Part shown: one piece after another, positions 35,040 to 43,076 of the stretch
How the letters are laid out: each line of letters begins with the position of its first letter
Numbering within the stretch: the first letter of the stretch is position 1
Notes under the pieces: model-generated
Database searches by the model: none
What the model was told of the DNA's origin: nothing
Seen by the model: the letters and a program-made list of their open reading frames with translations, nothing else
Position numbers and translations under genes: made by a program
Source of the DNA: Vineibacter terrae
GTDB lineage: Bacteria > Pseudomonadota > Alphaproteobacteria > Reyranellales > Reyranellaceae
DNA: 64,000 bases
Assembly: GCF_008039615.1 (NCBI RefSeq)
Contig: NZ_VDUZ01000009.1
Coordinates: 124,001-188,000, forward strand
Direction: 5' to 3'

Positions 35040-35801
35040 ATGACGATACGCCGGCTGTCCATTGAATCCGAGCTGAGGGTGCTGCAGGAAGCCGTGGCCT
35101 CGGCCGTGCACGAGCTGTCCCAGCCGCTCAACGTCGTCAACCTGCTGGCGGACAACGCGCTTGACGATGTCGCCACCCTGGAGGCGGCTGGTGTCGCCGA
35201 TGCGGCGGTGCTGGGAGGCTTGCGGCGGCGCGTCGAAGCGATCGTGGAGCATGCGGGCAAGGCTTCCGACATCACCCGCTGGGTGCGCGCCTTTGCTGTC
35301 GGGATTGGCGAGGAGGCGACGGTTTTTGATCCCGGTGCGGTGATCGATCGGGTCGCCGGTATATTCGGAAACGACTTGCGCGTCGCTGGCGTCGACCTCG
35401 GCGTTGACACCACCTCGGCCGGCGGCGACCTGGTTGTCGGCAACGAGGCACTGTTCGGCTTCGCGCTGACGGAAGCCATCCTGTGGATGGCACGCGAGCC
35501 GGGGCAGCCTGCAGTCGTGGACACAATGGCCGAGGCGCCGCTTCGGCAGCTCGTGGTTCGCTGCATGACGGACCCGTCATCGGCCGTCGTGGCCGTGACG
35601 GTCGGCAGCGAGCTGCCGGCACCGGCCGGCGATCAGGTTGAAGACGGGGAGGGCCGGCGCGGGCTGGCGTCGGAGCCGGACGAGGCTGTCGCGGTGGCCT
35701 TGCCGCTTCTTGCGCGCGCCGGACAAGGCGCGGGCGCGAGCCTCGTGATGACCCGGAAGGACCGCAGCGTCCGCATCACCTTGTCGCTGCCGTTGTCCTG
35801 A
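35040..35801 (+). CDS. Degenerate histidine-kinase or phosphotransferase-like protein
   Basis: A protein of 253 residues from the ATG at 35040 (AGGAA upstream; an in-frame GTG at 34977 would add 21 residues). A HisKA-like hairpin opens the protein, with a putative phospho-His24 in AVHELSQPLNVVNLLADNA. The rest looks like a HATPase fold that has lost its key boxes: at the N-box there is NEALFGFALTEAILWMA, without the N..NA pattern, and near the end AGQGAGASLVM..RKDRSVRITLSLPL is only a remnant of the G-boxes. No sensor or membrane segment. This resembles ChpT-type histidine phosphotransferases, which use a dead kinase fold to pass phosphate between receivers. That assignment is inference; it could also be a soluble kinase with an unusual ATP site. 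Confidence 0.65.
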   Translation: MTIRRLSIESELRVLQEAVASAVHELSQPLNVVNLLADNALDDVATLEAAGVADAAVLGGLRRRVEAIVEHAGKASDITRWVRAFAVGIGEEATVFDPGAVIDRVAGIFGNDLRVAGVDLGVDTTSAGGDLVVGNEALFGFALTEAILWMAREPGQPAVVDTMAEAPLRQLVVRCMTDPSSAVVAVTVGSELPAPAGDQVEDGEGRRGLASEPDEAVAVALPLLARAGQGAGASLVMTRKDRSVRITLSLPLS

Positions 35802-35807
35802 TCCGAT

Positions 35808-35821
35808 GGTTCGGGCGAACC
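35808..35821. terminator. Short hairpin after the kinase-like gene
   Basis: GGTTCG, GGG-centre, CGAACC: perfect 6-bp stem 6 bases after the plus-strand stop at 35801. A minor element next to the longer hairpin at 35833. Confidence 0.35.
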
Positions 35822-35832
35822 GAAATGGGCGA

Positions 35833-35853
35833 TCGCCCGGCGTAGCCGGGCGA
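35833..35853. terminator. Bidirectional terminator-like hairpin between convergent genes
   Basis: TCGCCCGGC, GTA loop, GCCGGGCGA: a perfect 9-bp stem in the 65-base gap between the convergent kinase-like gene and REC-MarR gene 2. No T-tract. Confidence 0.5.
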
Positions 35854-35866
35854 CGCCGCGGGCACG

Positions 35867-36670
35867 TCAATGGACGATGCTGACCTGGGAAACGATCTTG
35901 CTCACCATCTCGATAGCGCGGTCCGTCAGCGCCACCCAGATGCGCCGCGCATCCTTGGGGTCGCGCTCCTTCACGACATAGCCGTCCGCCATGAGGTCGC
36001 TCAGGCGACGCAGCGCGCTCGTCTGAGGCACACCCGATGCGGCGCACAGGGCCGAGACAGGAACCTGCTGGCCGCTCAGTCGGGCATGCATCAGCTCCAT
36101 CAGCATGTTCCAGCCAGGCTCATCGCTGAACCGTGCGCCCATGACCCGCTCGCGCGCCAGGCGATAGCGGCGCTCCTGCATCAGCCAGCGCGCCTGCGCT
36201 GCCAGCGCGTCATCGGTCTTGCTCGGAGCTTCGGCCGGCGCCGGTGCGGGTGCCGCCACGGCCGGTGCCGAGAGGAGCTGCTCGACCCGTTGCACCACGT
36301 CGCGCGGCCGCAGCGGCTTGGTCAGGAAATCAGACGCGCCCAGGCGCAGCGCCTTGACCGCCGAGTCGACCGTCGCTTCGCCGGTCATGAACAGCAGGTG
36401 CAGCGTATGGTTCGATGCGTACGTCGCCGACACGTCGGCCGCGAAGTCGAAGCCTGACATCCCGGGCATGCGGATATCGCTGATCAGCACGCGAATGCTG
36501 TTCCATTTCGCCAGGGCTTCGCGGGCTTCCGCGACACTTGAAACGCCGCGGCTGGGGATACGATGACGGGTGAGAAATTCGGCAATCTCGGTGCTGCAGG
36601 CGGCTTCATCATCGACGATCAGAGCCACTGGAGCATCATTCGCGGACGAATGCGCGGACAGCGCGGTCAT
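35867..36670 (-). CDS. Response regulator with REC and MarR-type output (paralogue 2)
   Basis: A protein of 267 residues with AAGGTG upstream. Receiver: Asp20-21 (VDDEA), Asp65 (LISDIRMPGMSG), Thr96 (FMTGEAT), Lys118 (FLTKPL). A short Pro/Ala linker leads to a winged helix at about 165-265: MGARFSDEPGWNMLMELMHA, then PVSALCAASGVPQTSALRRLSDLMADGY and the wing DPKDARRIWVALT. It shares the whole architecture and many residues with the protein at 33950-34792, so one gene arose by duplication. DNA target unknown. Confidence 0.88.
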   Translation of the reverse strand: MTALSAHSSANDAPVALIVDDEAACSTEIAEFLTRHRIPSRGVSSVAEAREALAKWNSIRVLISDIRMPGMSGFDFAADVSATYASNHTLHLLFMTGEATVDSAVKALRLGASDFLTKPLRPRDVVQRVEQLLSAPAVAAPAPAPAEAPSKTDDALAAQARWLMQERRYRLARERVMGARFSDEPGWNMLMELMHARLSGQQVPVSALCAASGVPQTSALRRLSDLMADGYVVKERDPKDARRIWVALTDRAIEMVSKIVSQVSIVH

Positions 36671-37031
36671 TGTTTCACCTTAATAAATGGAGGATTATTT
36701 GGTTCGCAAAACTCTGACTTATGTGAGTGGAGTCACCATATCCGGTGCAAAAGAGCCAGAACCATTTGATGCAGGCCGCTAAAAAATCCTCAGGGCGGCT
36801 GCATTTAACGTCCGATTGACGCTGGTTTGAGTTGGCAGAAGCTCAATATCTATGGGCTGGCGATGTAGTTCACCCTACATGCGGGATTTGGTTCAATCTG
36901 AACAGATCGCCGAAAGCGGGCCCGGCCGGGCGGAAGACCACCATGCTCACGGCTCGGGCAGGCTTGGTCGCCCCGCCAGCCGGGCAAGGTCGTCAGAGAG
37001 AGGTGAACGTCGCAGGGGCAATGCCCCGCGA
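36671..37031. other. 361-base gap without a gene
   Basis: AT-rich for this genome, especially next to the start of REC-MarR gene 2 (36671-36800), where its promoter must lie. The imperfect pair TGCAGGCCGC (36773-) and GCGGCTGCA flanks an A-rich centre. The rest holds only short chance frames on both strands. No RNA gene or mobile element recognised. Confidence 0.5.
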
Positions 37032-37481
37032 TCAGTGCACGAGGCGCAGTTGCGGCTGGGGCGCAGTCGGTTCGGATGAGAGCGACTCGGACGCGAGGGC
37101 CAGAACGGCCTCGGAATCGCCGCGGGTGGCGATCCCCAGCACCGACTTCACGAAGCGCGCCAGCGGCGCCATCGCCACCGGCGTGCGGATGACGATGACC
37201 AGCAGCCGGCCGTTGAAGTAGACCTCGTCCTTGGCGGCGCTGGCCTCGGACAGGAGGACAATCAGTGGTGGGTCAGCCGATTCCTGGAGGGCGTGGAACA
37301 GTGCGATGCCCGTCGACCCGGGGCGGCAGACGACGACACGCGCGCCGACATCCTCGATCAGCCGGACGACGGACGCATCCGACGTGGCATGCGCATCGAT
37401 GTCGTGCGCCTTGAGCCATGAGACGATCTCGCTGCAGCTCGTTGGGTTGTCGTCGGCAACGACGACGGCGTTCGCCGGCAT
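37032..37481 (-). CDS. Pseudo-receiver protein, phospho-site lost
   Basis: A protein of 149 residues with GAGGATCC upstream. The first half has a receiver-like layout: AVVVADDN keeps the Asp10-11 acidic pair, but where the phospho-acceptor should be (VVVCRPGSTG, position 54) there is Pro, and the conserved Lys is replaced by Arg99 (IRTP). It therefore should not be phosphorylated in the normal way. The C-terminal tail (Ser/Glu/Pro-rich) has no DNA-binding domain. It is clearly homologous to the gene at 37598-38047, 116 bases upstream. It could be a phospho-independent binding partner of the other signalling proteins here. Confidence 0.75.
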   Translation of the reverse strand: MPANAVVVADDNPTSCSEIVSWLKAHDIDAHATSDASVVRLIEDVGARVVVCRPGSTGIALFHALQESADPPLIVLLSEASAAKDEVYFNGRLLVIVIRTPVAMAPLARFVKSVLGIATRGDSEAVLALASESLSSEPTAPQPQLRLVH

Positions 37482-37597
37482 GCGAAGGATCCTCGTTTCA
37501 TGCGCATTGCAGATCTAGGCGAGCGCTGGTCCTCCCTCAATCGGCAACCGATCCGCCGCGGACCGTCCATCGCCGCCGGCGCCGCTTCGGGCCAGGG

Positions 37598-38047
37598 TCA
37601 GTGCAGGGTCCGCGGCTGTCGGCCGACATGAAACAGGAGGCGTTCGGGCATCGTGCCGTCGTTGGGCGACGCCTCGGACCGGTCGAGCCGCGCGACGATC
37701 TGCAGGGCCGTGCGGATGAAGCGGCTGAGCGCCACCATGCGCACGGGTGCCCGCACGACGGCGATCACCGTCCGGCCATCGAAATAGACGTCGTCCCGGA
37801 TCTTCGGATCCTCCGACAGGACCACCACCATAGGTGGCTCCGGCAATTCGCGGACGGTATGGCAAAAGGACAGGCCGTCGGACGTGTCGCTGCACACCAC
37901 CACGCGCGGCTTCAATTCGCGGACCATGTCGAGAGCGGTCTGATCCGACGTGCCGTAGGCGCTGACATCCTGCGACTCAAGCCATTGCAGAACTTTCCCG
38001 CTCCTGATCGCTTCGTCGTCGGCGACTACCACGGCATTGCGTCGCAT
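37598..38047 (-). CDS. Atypical single receiver protein (paralogue of the pseudo-receiver)
   Basis: A protein of 149 residues, same length as its neighbour, with GGAGG upstream. AVVVADDEAIRSGKVLQWLES keeps Asp10-11. VVVCSDTSDG keeps an Asp at position 54, the expected phospho-site, but the conserved Lys is again Arg99 (VRAP), which weakens classical receiver chemistry. DVYFDGR and SRFIRTALQI are shared with the pseudo-receiver. It probably arose by tandem duplication, with one copy retaining and the other losing the phospho-Asp. Divergent from the MetE-like gene. Confidence 0.75.
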   Translation of the reverse strand: MRRNAVVVADDEAIRSGKVLQWLESQDVSAYGTSDQTALDMVRELKPRVVVCSDTSDGLSFCHTVRELPEPPMVVVLSEDPKIRDDVYFDGRTVIAVVRAPVRMVALSRFIRTALQIVARLDRSEASPNDGTMPERLLFHVGRQPRTLH

Positions 38048-38260
38048 CCCGGTCCTCCACGGCCCAACCCGTTGTGTCTAGAGGCAGGGCGCTGGCCGCT
38101 CAATCGACATTGAATCCGGAGCGGACCTTTCGGGCTGGCACTGCAACTTCCTTCTCGCGCGGCAAAGACTGAGCGGCGGCAGGGCCGTTTCGGCGCAATC
38201 GCGAACACGCGTGCAGGCTGATAGGATCGCAGCGTGCATGGCGTTTGCGGGAGGGACATG

Positions 38261-39376
38261 ATGAGCGGCGGCAAGAAGCCACCTTTTCGGGCCGACCATG
38301 TCGGCAGCCTGTTGCGACCGAAGGAGGTGCTGCGGGCGCGAGACGATCGCATGGCGGGGCGCATTTCTGCCGACGAGCTGCGTGCCGTCGAAGACAAGGC
38401 GATCCGCGACGTGGTGAAGATGCAGGAGGATATCGGGCTGCTGGGCGTCACCGACGGCGAGTTCCGGCGCGCCTCCTGGCACATGGACTACCTGTATCAG
38501 GTCGGCGGCGTCACCAAGACGCAGGACAATCTGAAGGTTCAGTTCCGTAACGAGCAGGGGGTGATTGAGTTCACGCCGGCGGCGCTGCGTGTCACCGGCA
38601 AGCTGAAGCTGGAGAAGTGCATCTTCGGCAACGACTTCCAGTTCCTGCAGTCGGTCGCCACCGCGACGCCGAAGCTCACGATACCGTCGCCGAGCATGAT
38701 GCACTATCGCGGCGGACGGGCCGCGATCGATGCCTCGGTCTATCCCGCGATGGAGGATTTCTGGCTCGATCTCGGCAAGGCCTACGCCGAGGAGCTGGCG
38801 GCGCTGGCCCGGCTCGGCTGCTCATATGTGCAGCTCGACGACACCAGCCTGGCCTACCTGAACGATCCGGCTCAACGCCGGCACATCGCCGAGCTCGGTG
38901 GCGATGGCGAGCAGCAGCACCTGACCTATATCCGCCTGATCAATGCCGCCTTGGCCGGCAAGCCGGATGGCATGACGGTCTGCACGCATATGTGCCGCGG
39001 CAACTTCCGGTCGTCGTGGGTGGCGTCCGGCGGCTACGACCATGTCGCCGAAGCCTTGTTCGGGCAGCTCGCCGTCGATGGCTTCTTCCTGGAGTATGAC
39101 GATGCGCGCTCAGGCGGCTTCGAGCCGCTGCGCTTCGTGCCGAAGGGCAAGATGGTGGTGCTGGGGCTCGTGACGACCAAGAAAGGCGCGCTGGAGAAGA
39201 AGGACGACCTCAAGCGGCGCATCGACGAGGCCGCGAAATACGTGCCGCTGGAGCAGATCTGCCTCAGCCCGCAATGCGGCTTCTCGTCGACGGTCGACGG
39301 AAATGCGCTGACCCTCGACGAGCAGATCGCCAAGCTGCGCCTGATCGTCGACACCGCGCGCGAGGTATGGGGTTAG
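38261..39376 (+). CDS. MetE-C-like (cobalamin-independent methionine synthase II family) methyltransferase
   Basis: A protein of 371 residues. The ATG at 38261 sits 5 bases after GGGAGGG. It matches only the C-terminal catalytic half of MetE: an N-terminal RADHVGSLLRPKEVL, the acidic SYVQLDDTSLAYL, zinc-type ligands in THMCRGN, and the C-terminal LSPQCGFSS. It lacks the folate-binding N-terminal barrel of full MetE (about 750 residues), so a true methionine synthase role is uncertain. Related short proteins act on other methylated thiols or demethylate small substrates. Stands alone, divergent from the receiver genes and followed by a perfect palindrome. Confidence 0.85.
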   Translation: MSGGKKPPFRADHVGSLLRPKEVLRARDDRMAGRISADELRAVEDKAIRDVVKMQEDIGLLGVTDGEFRRASWHMDYLYQVGGVTKTQDNLKVQFRNEQGVIEFTPAALRVTGKLKLEKCIFGNDFQFLQSVATATPKLTIPSPSMMHYRGGRAAIDASVYPAMEDFWLDLGKAYAEELAALARLGCSYVQLDDTSLAYLNDPAQRRHIAELGGDGEQQHLTYIRLINAALAGKPDGMTVCTHMCRGNFRSSWVASGGYDHVAEALFGQLAVDGFFLEYDDARSGGFEPLRFVPKGKMVVLGLVTTKKGALEKKDDLKRRIDEAAKYVPLEQICLSPQCGFSSTVDGNALTLDEQIAKLRLIVDTAREVWG

Positions 39377-39408
39377 ACTCTGGCTATCGGTAGAAGGTGA
39401 GTCATGAC

Positions 39409-39484
39409 TGTCATCCCGAGCGCCCCTTCGACAGGCTCAGGAGAGGGATCTCCTGAGCCTGTCGAAGGGGCGCTCGGGATGACA
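39409..39484. repeat. Perfect 76-base palindromic repeat element
   Basis: Arms 39409-39444 and 39449-39484 (36 bases each) are perfectly complementary around a 4-base centre (GGGA). The outer end is TGTCATCCCGAGCG, shared with the elements at 57256 and 62972. The inner part carries CCCTTCGACAGGCTCAGG. It lies 32 bases after the MetE-like stop and 29 bases from the convergent aldo/keto reductase stop, so it may double as a bidirectional terminator. Confidence 0.9.
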
Positions 39485-39513
39485 GGTGTATCAGCGACCA
39501 GCGATTCCAGGTA

Positions 39514-40494
39514 CTACCCGGCGGCGATGGCAGCGGCCCGTGCCAGGGCGGCTTGCGGCAGCGGTCCCTTGCTCACCGCCTGCCCCGCCGCCTCCAGCTC
39601 GTCGAGCGTTGATGTGCCGACCAGCATGGTGGTCATCGCCGGGTTGGCGATGACGAAACGCAGCGCGGCCTCGATGATGCTGCCGGCATGGCCTTCGCGC
39701 ACCAGGGCTTCGAACTGCCGCGCCCGACGGGCGTCGGCGGCGTAGCTCGGGCCCGAGCCGATGGGGTCGACGGCGGCCATGCCGATCGGGTGTCGTGCCT
39801 CGCTGCCGCTTAGCGCGCCGCCGGCCAGGGCACGGATGCCAATGACCCCCATGTCGGCGCGCTGCGTGCGGTCGAGCAGGCGGCCATAATCCTGGCCCGG
39901 CATGCCTTCGGGTGCGGCGTTGCCGGCTGTCGGGTTCAGCATGTTGTAGACGAGCTGCGCCGTGTCGAAGGCGCGGGCGTCGGCGACGGTGTGCAGCGCC
40001 GCCGTGTCACCCAGCGCGGTAATGCCGATGAAGCGGGTCTTGCCCTGCTGTCGCAGGCGTTCGAAGGCGGCGACAGCTTCATCCAGAACCGCGGCGACGC
40101 CGATCGTCGTGCCGTGTCCGTCGGTGGTGATCGGGTTGTGCAGCTGGAACAGATCGACATGGTCGCGGCCCAGGCGGCGCAGGCTGTCCTCCAGCGAGCG
40201 GGCCACGGCATCGCCGATCCGGCCGCGCTCGACCGGTGTCGGCAGGCGCACCTTGGTGCCCACGATGACGTCAGGCCGCAATGTCGCGAGCACCCGGCCG
40301 AGATTGCGCTCCGACTCGCCATCGCCGTACAGCGCCGCCGTATCGAAATAGTTGATGCCCAGCTCGACTGCGCGCGCGATGGCGCGCTCCTGGTCTGCGG
40401 CGCTGCCGCGCACCATAAGGCCGCCCACGGCACCGCAGCCGTAACCCAGCACCGATGTCTTCAACTCCGTCCGTCCGAGCCTGCGCAACTCCAT
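39514..40494 (-). CDS. Aldo/keto reductase
   Basis: A protein of 326 residues with a (beta/alpha)8 AKR pattern. MELRRLGRTELKTSVLGYGCGAVGG at the start; catalytic Asp and Tyr in YFDTAALYGDGESE; Lys in VIVGTKVRLP; and His in HVDLFQLHNPI. LLVGTSTLDELEAA near the end matches the NADP-binding region. Expected reaction: NAD(P)-linked reduction of an aldehyde, or oxidation of a sugar such as an aldose (the AKR subgroup with L-fucose or D-threo-aldose dehydrogenases), but the substrate is not determinable. The motif GCATCATATGA lies 22 bases upstream and recurs upstream of the enolase-family gene. Confidence 0.88.
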   Translation of the reverse strand: MELRRLGRTELKTSVLGYGCGAVGGLMVRGSAADQERAIARAVELGINYFDTAALYGDGESERNLGRVLATLRPDVIVGTKVRLPTPVERGRIGDAVARSLEDSLRRLGRDHVDLFQLHNPITTDGHGTTIGVAAVLDEAVAAFERLRQQGKTRFIGITALGDTAALHTVADARAFDTAQLVYNMLNPTAGNAAPEGMPGQDYGRLLDRTQRADMGVIGIRALAGGALSGSEARHPIGMAAVDPIGSGPSYAADARRARQFEALVREGHAGSIIEAALRFVIANPAMTTMLVGTSTLDELEAAGQAVSKGPLPQAALARAAAIAAG

Positions 40495-40515
40495 CGTGCC
40501 CTCCCTGGGATGCGG

Positions 40516-40527
40516 GCATCATATGAT
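40516..40527. promoter_or_regulatory. GCATCATATGAT motif upstream of the aldo/keto reductase
   Basis: Contains the perfect 10-base palindrome ATCATATGAT. The 11-base core GCATCATATGA recurs at 42909-42919 upstream of the enolase-superfamily gene. A possible shared operator. Confidence 0.3.
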
Positions 40528-40576
40528 ATCGCGGCGCGGTTCCGTCAGCCCTGTGGGGGGCATTTCCGGCGGGCCA

Positions 40577-42802
40577 TCAGAACGTCGTGTCCGTGGTCGG
40601 CTTGAGCCTGATCTGGAACCCGATGCGGGTATCGGGCTTGATTTCCTTGTCGGTGAAGTAGCGGCGTGTCACCCGCAGGCCGATCAGGAAGCACTCGTCC
40701 TCGTACTCGACCTTGCCCTGGATCTCGCGGGTTGCGCCGGCCTGGAGGTCGCGCGATCCCCATGCCGTGACGATCCAGTTCTCGTGCGGCCGCACGATGA
40801 CTCCGATCCGCCCCTCGGAGCGGTTGCCCAGCGACGCCGTCGGCTGCAGGTTGTCCTGGACCTTGATATAGCCGAGGAAGCCGCGGAACTCGCGCGGCCC
40901 GGCGCTGACCAGGGCGTCGACCTGGCGAACGCGGGTCGGATTGTCCTTGTCGACACGGATGCGCCCGAACACGTCCCAGTACCGGCCAGGGCTGATCGAC
41001 AGGGCGCCGATGAGGTCGGAGAGGCCCGAGCGCAGGCCGCTGCCGCTGGGGAAGGACGTGTCGCGCTGGAAGCGGAAGCTCTGGCCGACGAATACCCAGC
41101 TCGAGCCGCCGCCGGCATCGTTGAGGCCCACCTTGAAGCCGTAATTGATGCGCTGGCCGCCTTCGAGGCGATCGTCGCCGGTGGTGCGGTTGGGGCTGAA
41201 CAGGTTGGTCTCGTCGAACACCTGGTCGACGGCGTCCTCGTTGGGGATCTTCCACTGCCGCCCCATGGGCGGCGCGGCGACGAAGCCCACGATCGGCTCG
41301 ATCGTGAAATACGACCGCTCGCCGGCGCGGCGCATCAGGGGATAGCGCCAGTCGGCCGAGATCTGCGGGAAGATGCGAGCCTTGACGCCGGTGAACTGGT
41401 TGGCGGTGTTCTCCGGGTCGACGGCGTCGTGGACGTCATAGATGTCGCCGCGCACCGTTGCCAGCACGTTGAAGACGTGGCCGTCGCGCGTGACGTGGGT
41501 GAAATCGTAGCCGATGCGCGCCATCAGGCGGGTGCTGTCGGCACCCTCGTCCCGGAACAGGTAGCGCATGTTGGTGTCGGCGATGAAATGGCCGCCGAAC
41601 GGCATCTGCTCGCCCACGAAGTTGTAGCTGGCGATCGGCAGGACATACGGTGCCTGGCGCTGCGACACGTTCGAGCGCATCTCCTGGAAGCCGTATGCGA
41701 AGATCGAGCCGTAGCTGCGGCGGTTGAACGTCTCGACCCAGGCCTTGCTGGTCAGGAACGAGCTGCTGTCGATATCGTAATAGCGCAGGTAGGTCTTGTC
41801 GGTGGCACGCTGGAGCTGCATGCCGGCGCGCCAGTTTTCGTCGAGGTTGAACTGCGAGGTCCCGAAGACATGGCCGCGCACCTCGGCTCCCTCGCGGTCG
41901 TGGAACCAGTCGCGGGTGATCGAACCCTTGAACTGGATGTCGCCTTCGTCGAAGCGCTTGCGGATGTCGCCCGACATGACCAGGCCGCGCCTCGTGAGGA
42001 AACGCGGGGAGAGCGTGATGTCGGCCGTGTCGTCGATCACGCCGTAGTACGGCAGCGTCATGCCGTAGCCGAGCTGGCCCGAGTGCTCGAAGCTGGGCGT
42101 CAGGATGCCGGAACGCCGCTTCACGCTGGGATCGGGATGCGAGAAGTAGGGCGTCCACGCCACCGGCACGCCGAAGAACTCCAGGGTGGCGTCGTAGAAG
42201 TAGATGTCCTTCTTTTCCTTGTCGTGGACGATGCGCGCCGCCTTCACCTGCCACAGCGGGGCGCGCATGGGATCGTCCTTGCAGGGATCGCAGGGCGAAT
42301 ACACTGCCTTCTTGATCTCGGTGATCTTGCCTTCCGTGAACTGGCCGCTGTTGCCGGCCAGTCGCGCGTCGTTGGCCAGCCGTGCCCGGATGTCGCGTGC
42401 GGCACCTTCCTTGAGGTCGCCGGTGACCTGCATCTGGTCCGCGTAGATCACCTCGCCCGTAGGCTCGACGATGCGGACATGGCCGATCGCGGTCATGATG
42501 TCGCGCTTGCGGTCGTAGACGACGCGGTCGGCCTGCAGGATGCGATCGTTCTGCGACATTTCGACGTTGCCGCTGGCGGTGACCACGTCGGTCGTGCGGT
42601 CGTAGGTGACGTCGTTGGCCTGCACGAGCACCGGCTGCTCGGTGGACGGCTTCTCGCGCGAGGGCACCACCGGCTGCTGGCGGACCCGGTCGGGGTCAGT
42701 GCGGTCGGGCTTCCTGTCCGGCCGAAGCTGGGCCGACGCGGGGACAGTCTCGAAGAACGCCAGGCCGACAACCAGGAGAATGAGCGCGCGTAGGGCAGTC
42801 AC
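40577..42802 (-). CDS. lptD: LPS-assembly outer-membrane protein LptD
   Basis: A protein of 741 residues with a GTG start and a signal peptide (cleavage after ASA, residue 24). An OstA/LptA-like beta-jellyroll at about 60-190 (VLVQANDVTYDRTTDVVTASGNVEMSQ, RILQADRVVYDRKRDIMTA) precedes a large beta-barrel domain rich in aromatic strand ends. CDPCKDDP probably makes disulfides used in LptD folding, fewer than in E. coli. The final strands (FLIGLRVTRRYF and DTRIGFQIRL) close the barrel. It inserts lipopolysaccharide into the outer leaflet with LptE. The usual neighbours in Alphaproteobacteria (surA, pdxA, ksgA, lptF/lptG) are absent here; it lies between the aldo/keto reductase and the enolase-like gene. 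Confidence 0.93.
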   Translation of the reverse strand: MTALRALILLVVGLAFFETVPASAQLRPDRKPDRTDPDRVRQQPVVPSREKPSTEQPVLVQANDVTYDRTTDVVTASGNVEMSQNDRILQADRVVYDRKRDIMTAIGHVRIVEPTGEVIYADQMQVTGDLKEGAARDIRARLANDARLAGNSGQFTEGKITEIKKAVYSPCDPCKDDPMRAPLWQVKAARIVHDKEKKDIYFYDATLEFFGVPVAWTPYFSHPDPSVKRRSGILTPSFEHSGQLGYGMTLPYYGVIDDTADITLSPRFLTRRGLVMSGDIRKRFDEGDIQFKGSITRDWFHDREGAEVRGHVFGTSQFNLDENWRAGMQLQRATDKTYLRYYDIDSSSFLTSKAWVETFNRRSYGSIFAYGFQEMRSNVSQRQAPYVLPIASYNFVGEQMPFGGHFIADTNMRYLFRDEGADSTRLMARIGYDFTHVTRDGHVFNVLATVRGDIYDVHDAVDPENTANQFTGVKARIFPQISADWRYPLMRRAGERSYFTIEPIVGFVAAPPMGRQWKIPNEDAVDQVFDETNLFSPNRTTGDDRLEGGQRINYGFKVGLNDAGGGSSWVFVGQSFRFQRDTSFPSGSGLRSGLSDLIGALSISPGRYWDVFGRIRVDKDNPTRVRQVDALVSAGPREFRGFLGYIKVQDNLQPTASLGNRSEGRIGVIVRPHENWIVTAWGSRDLQAGATREIQGKVEYEDECFLIGLRVTRRYFTDKEIKPDTRIGFQIRLKPTTDTTF

Positions 42803-42908
42803 TGGCTGTCACCACCAGCGGCAGGGGGCCACGGTCTGGATAGCCTCGACTGCGTACGCGCACTGGCTCCTCCTGTCACACTGTCCCCCGGTCATCCGCT
42901 ACGGCGGC

Positions 42909-42919
42909 GCATCATATGA
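42909..42919. promoter_or_regulatory. Second GCATCATATGA motif
   Basis: The same 11 bases as at 40516. Flanked by GGCGGC and GCCGCC, which make an inverted repeat across it. Lies 158 bases before the enolase-family start in the gap after lptD. Confidence 0.3.
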
Positions 42920-43076
42920 AGCCGCCTGCACCAAGTCATCCATCCTTTCCAGCGCGGCATGCACAGGGCGCCGCGCCACGGCGAAGCCGGCGTCGGCTCC
43001 GCCTGCGCCGCCCGCCGGGGCTTGCGCCGGCAGGGGCATTCGGTTCCTGATGGCCGAGCTGCCCAGGAGGACCGCC

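Noticed and set aside
42606-43076. Longer N-terminus for the enolase-superfamily protein
   Set aside because: It would run over the 5' end of lptD and lacks homology; the GTG at 43077 has a perfect AGGAGG.
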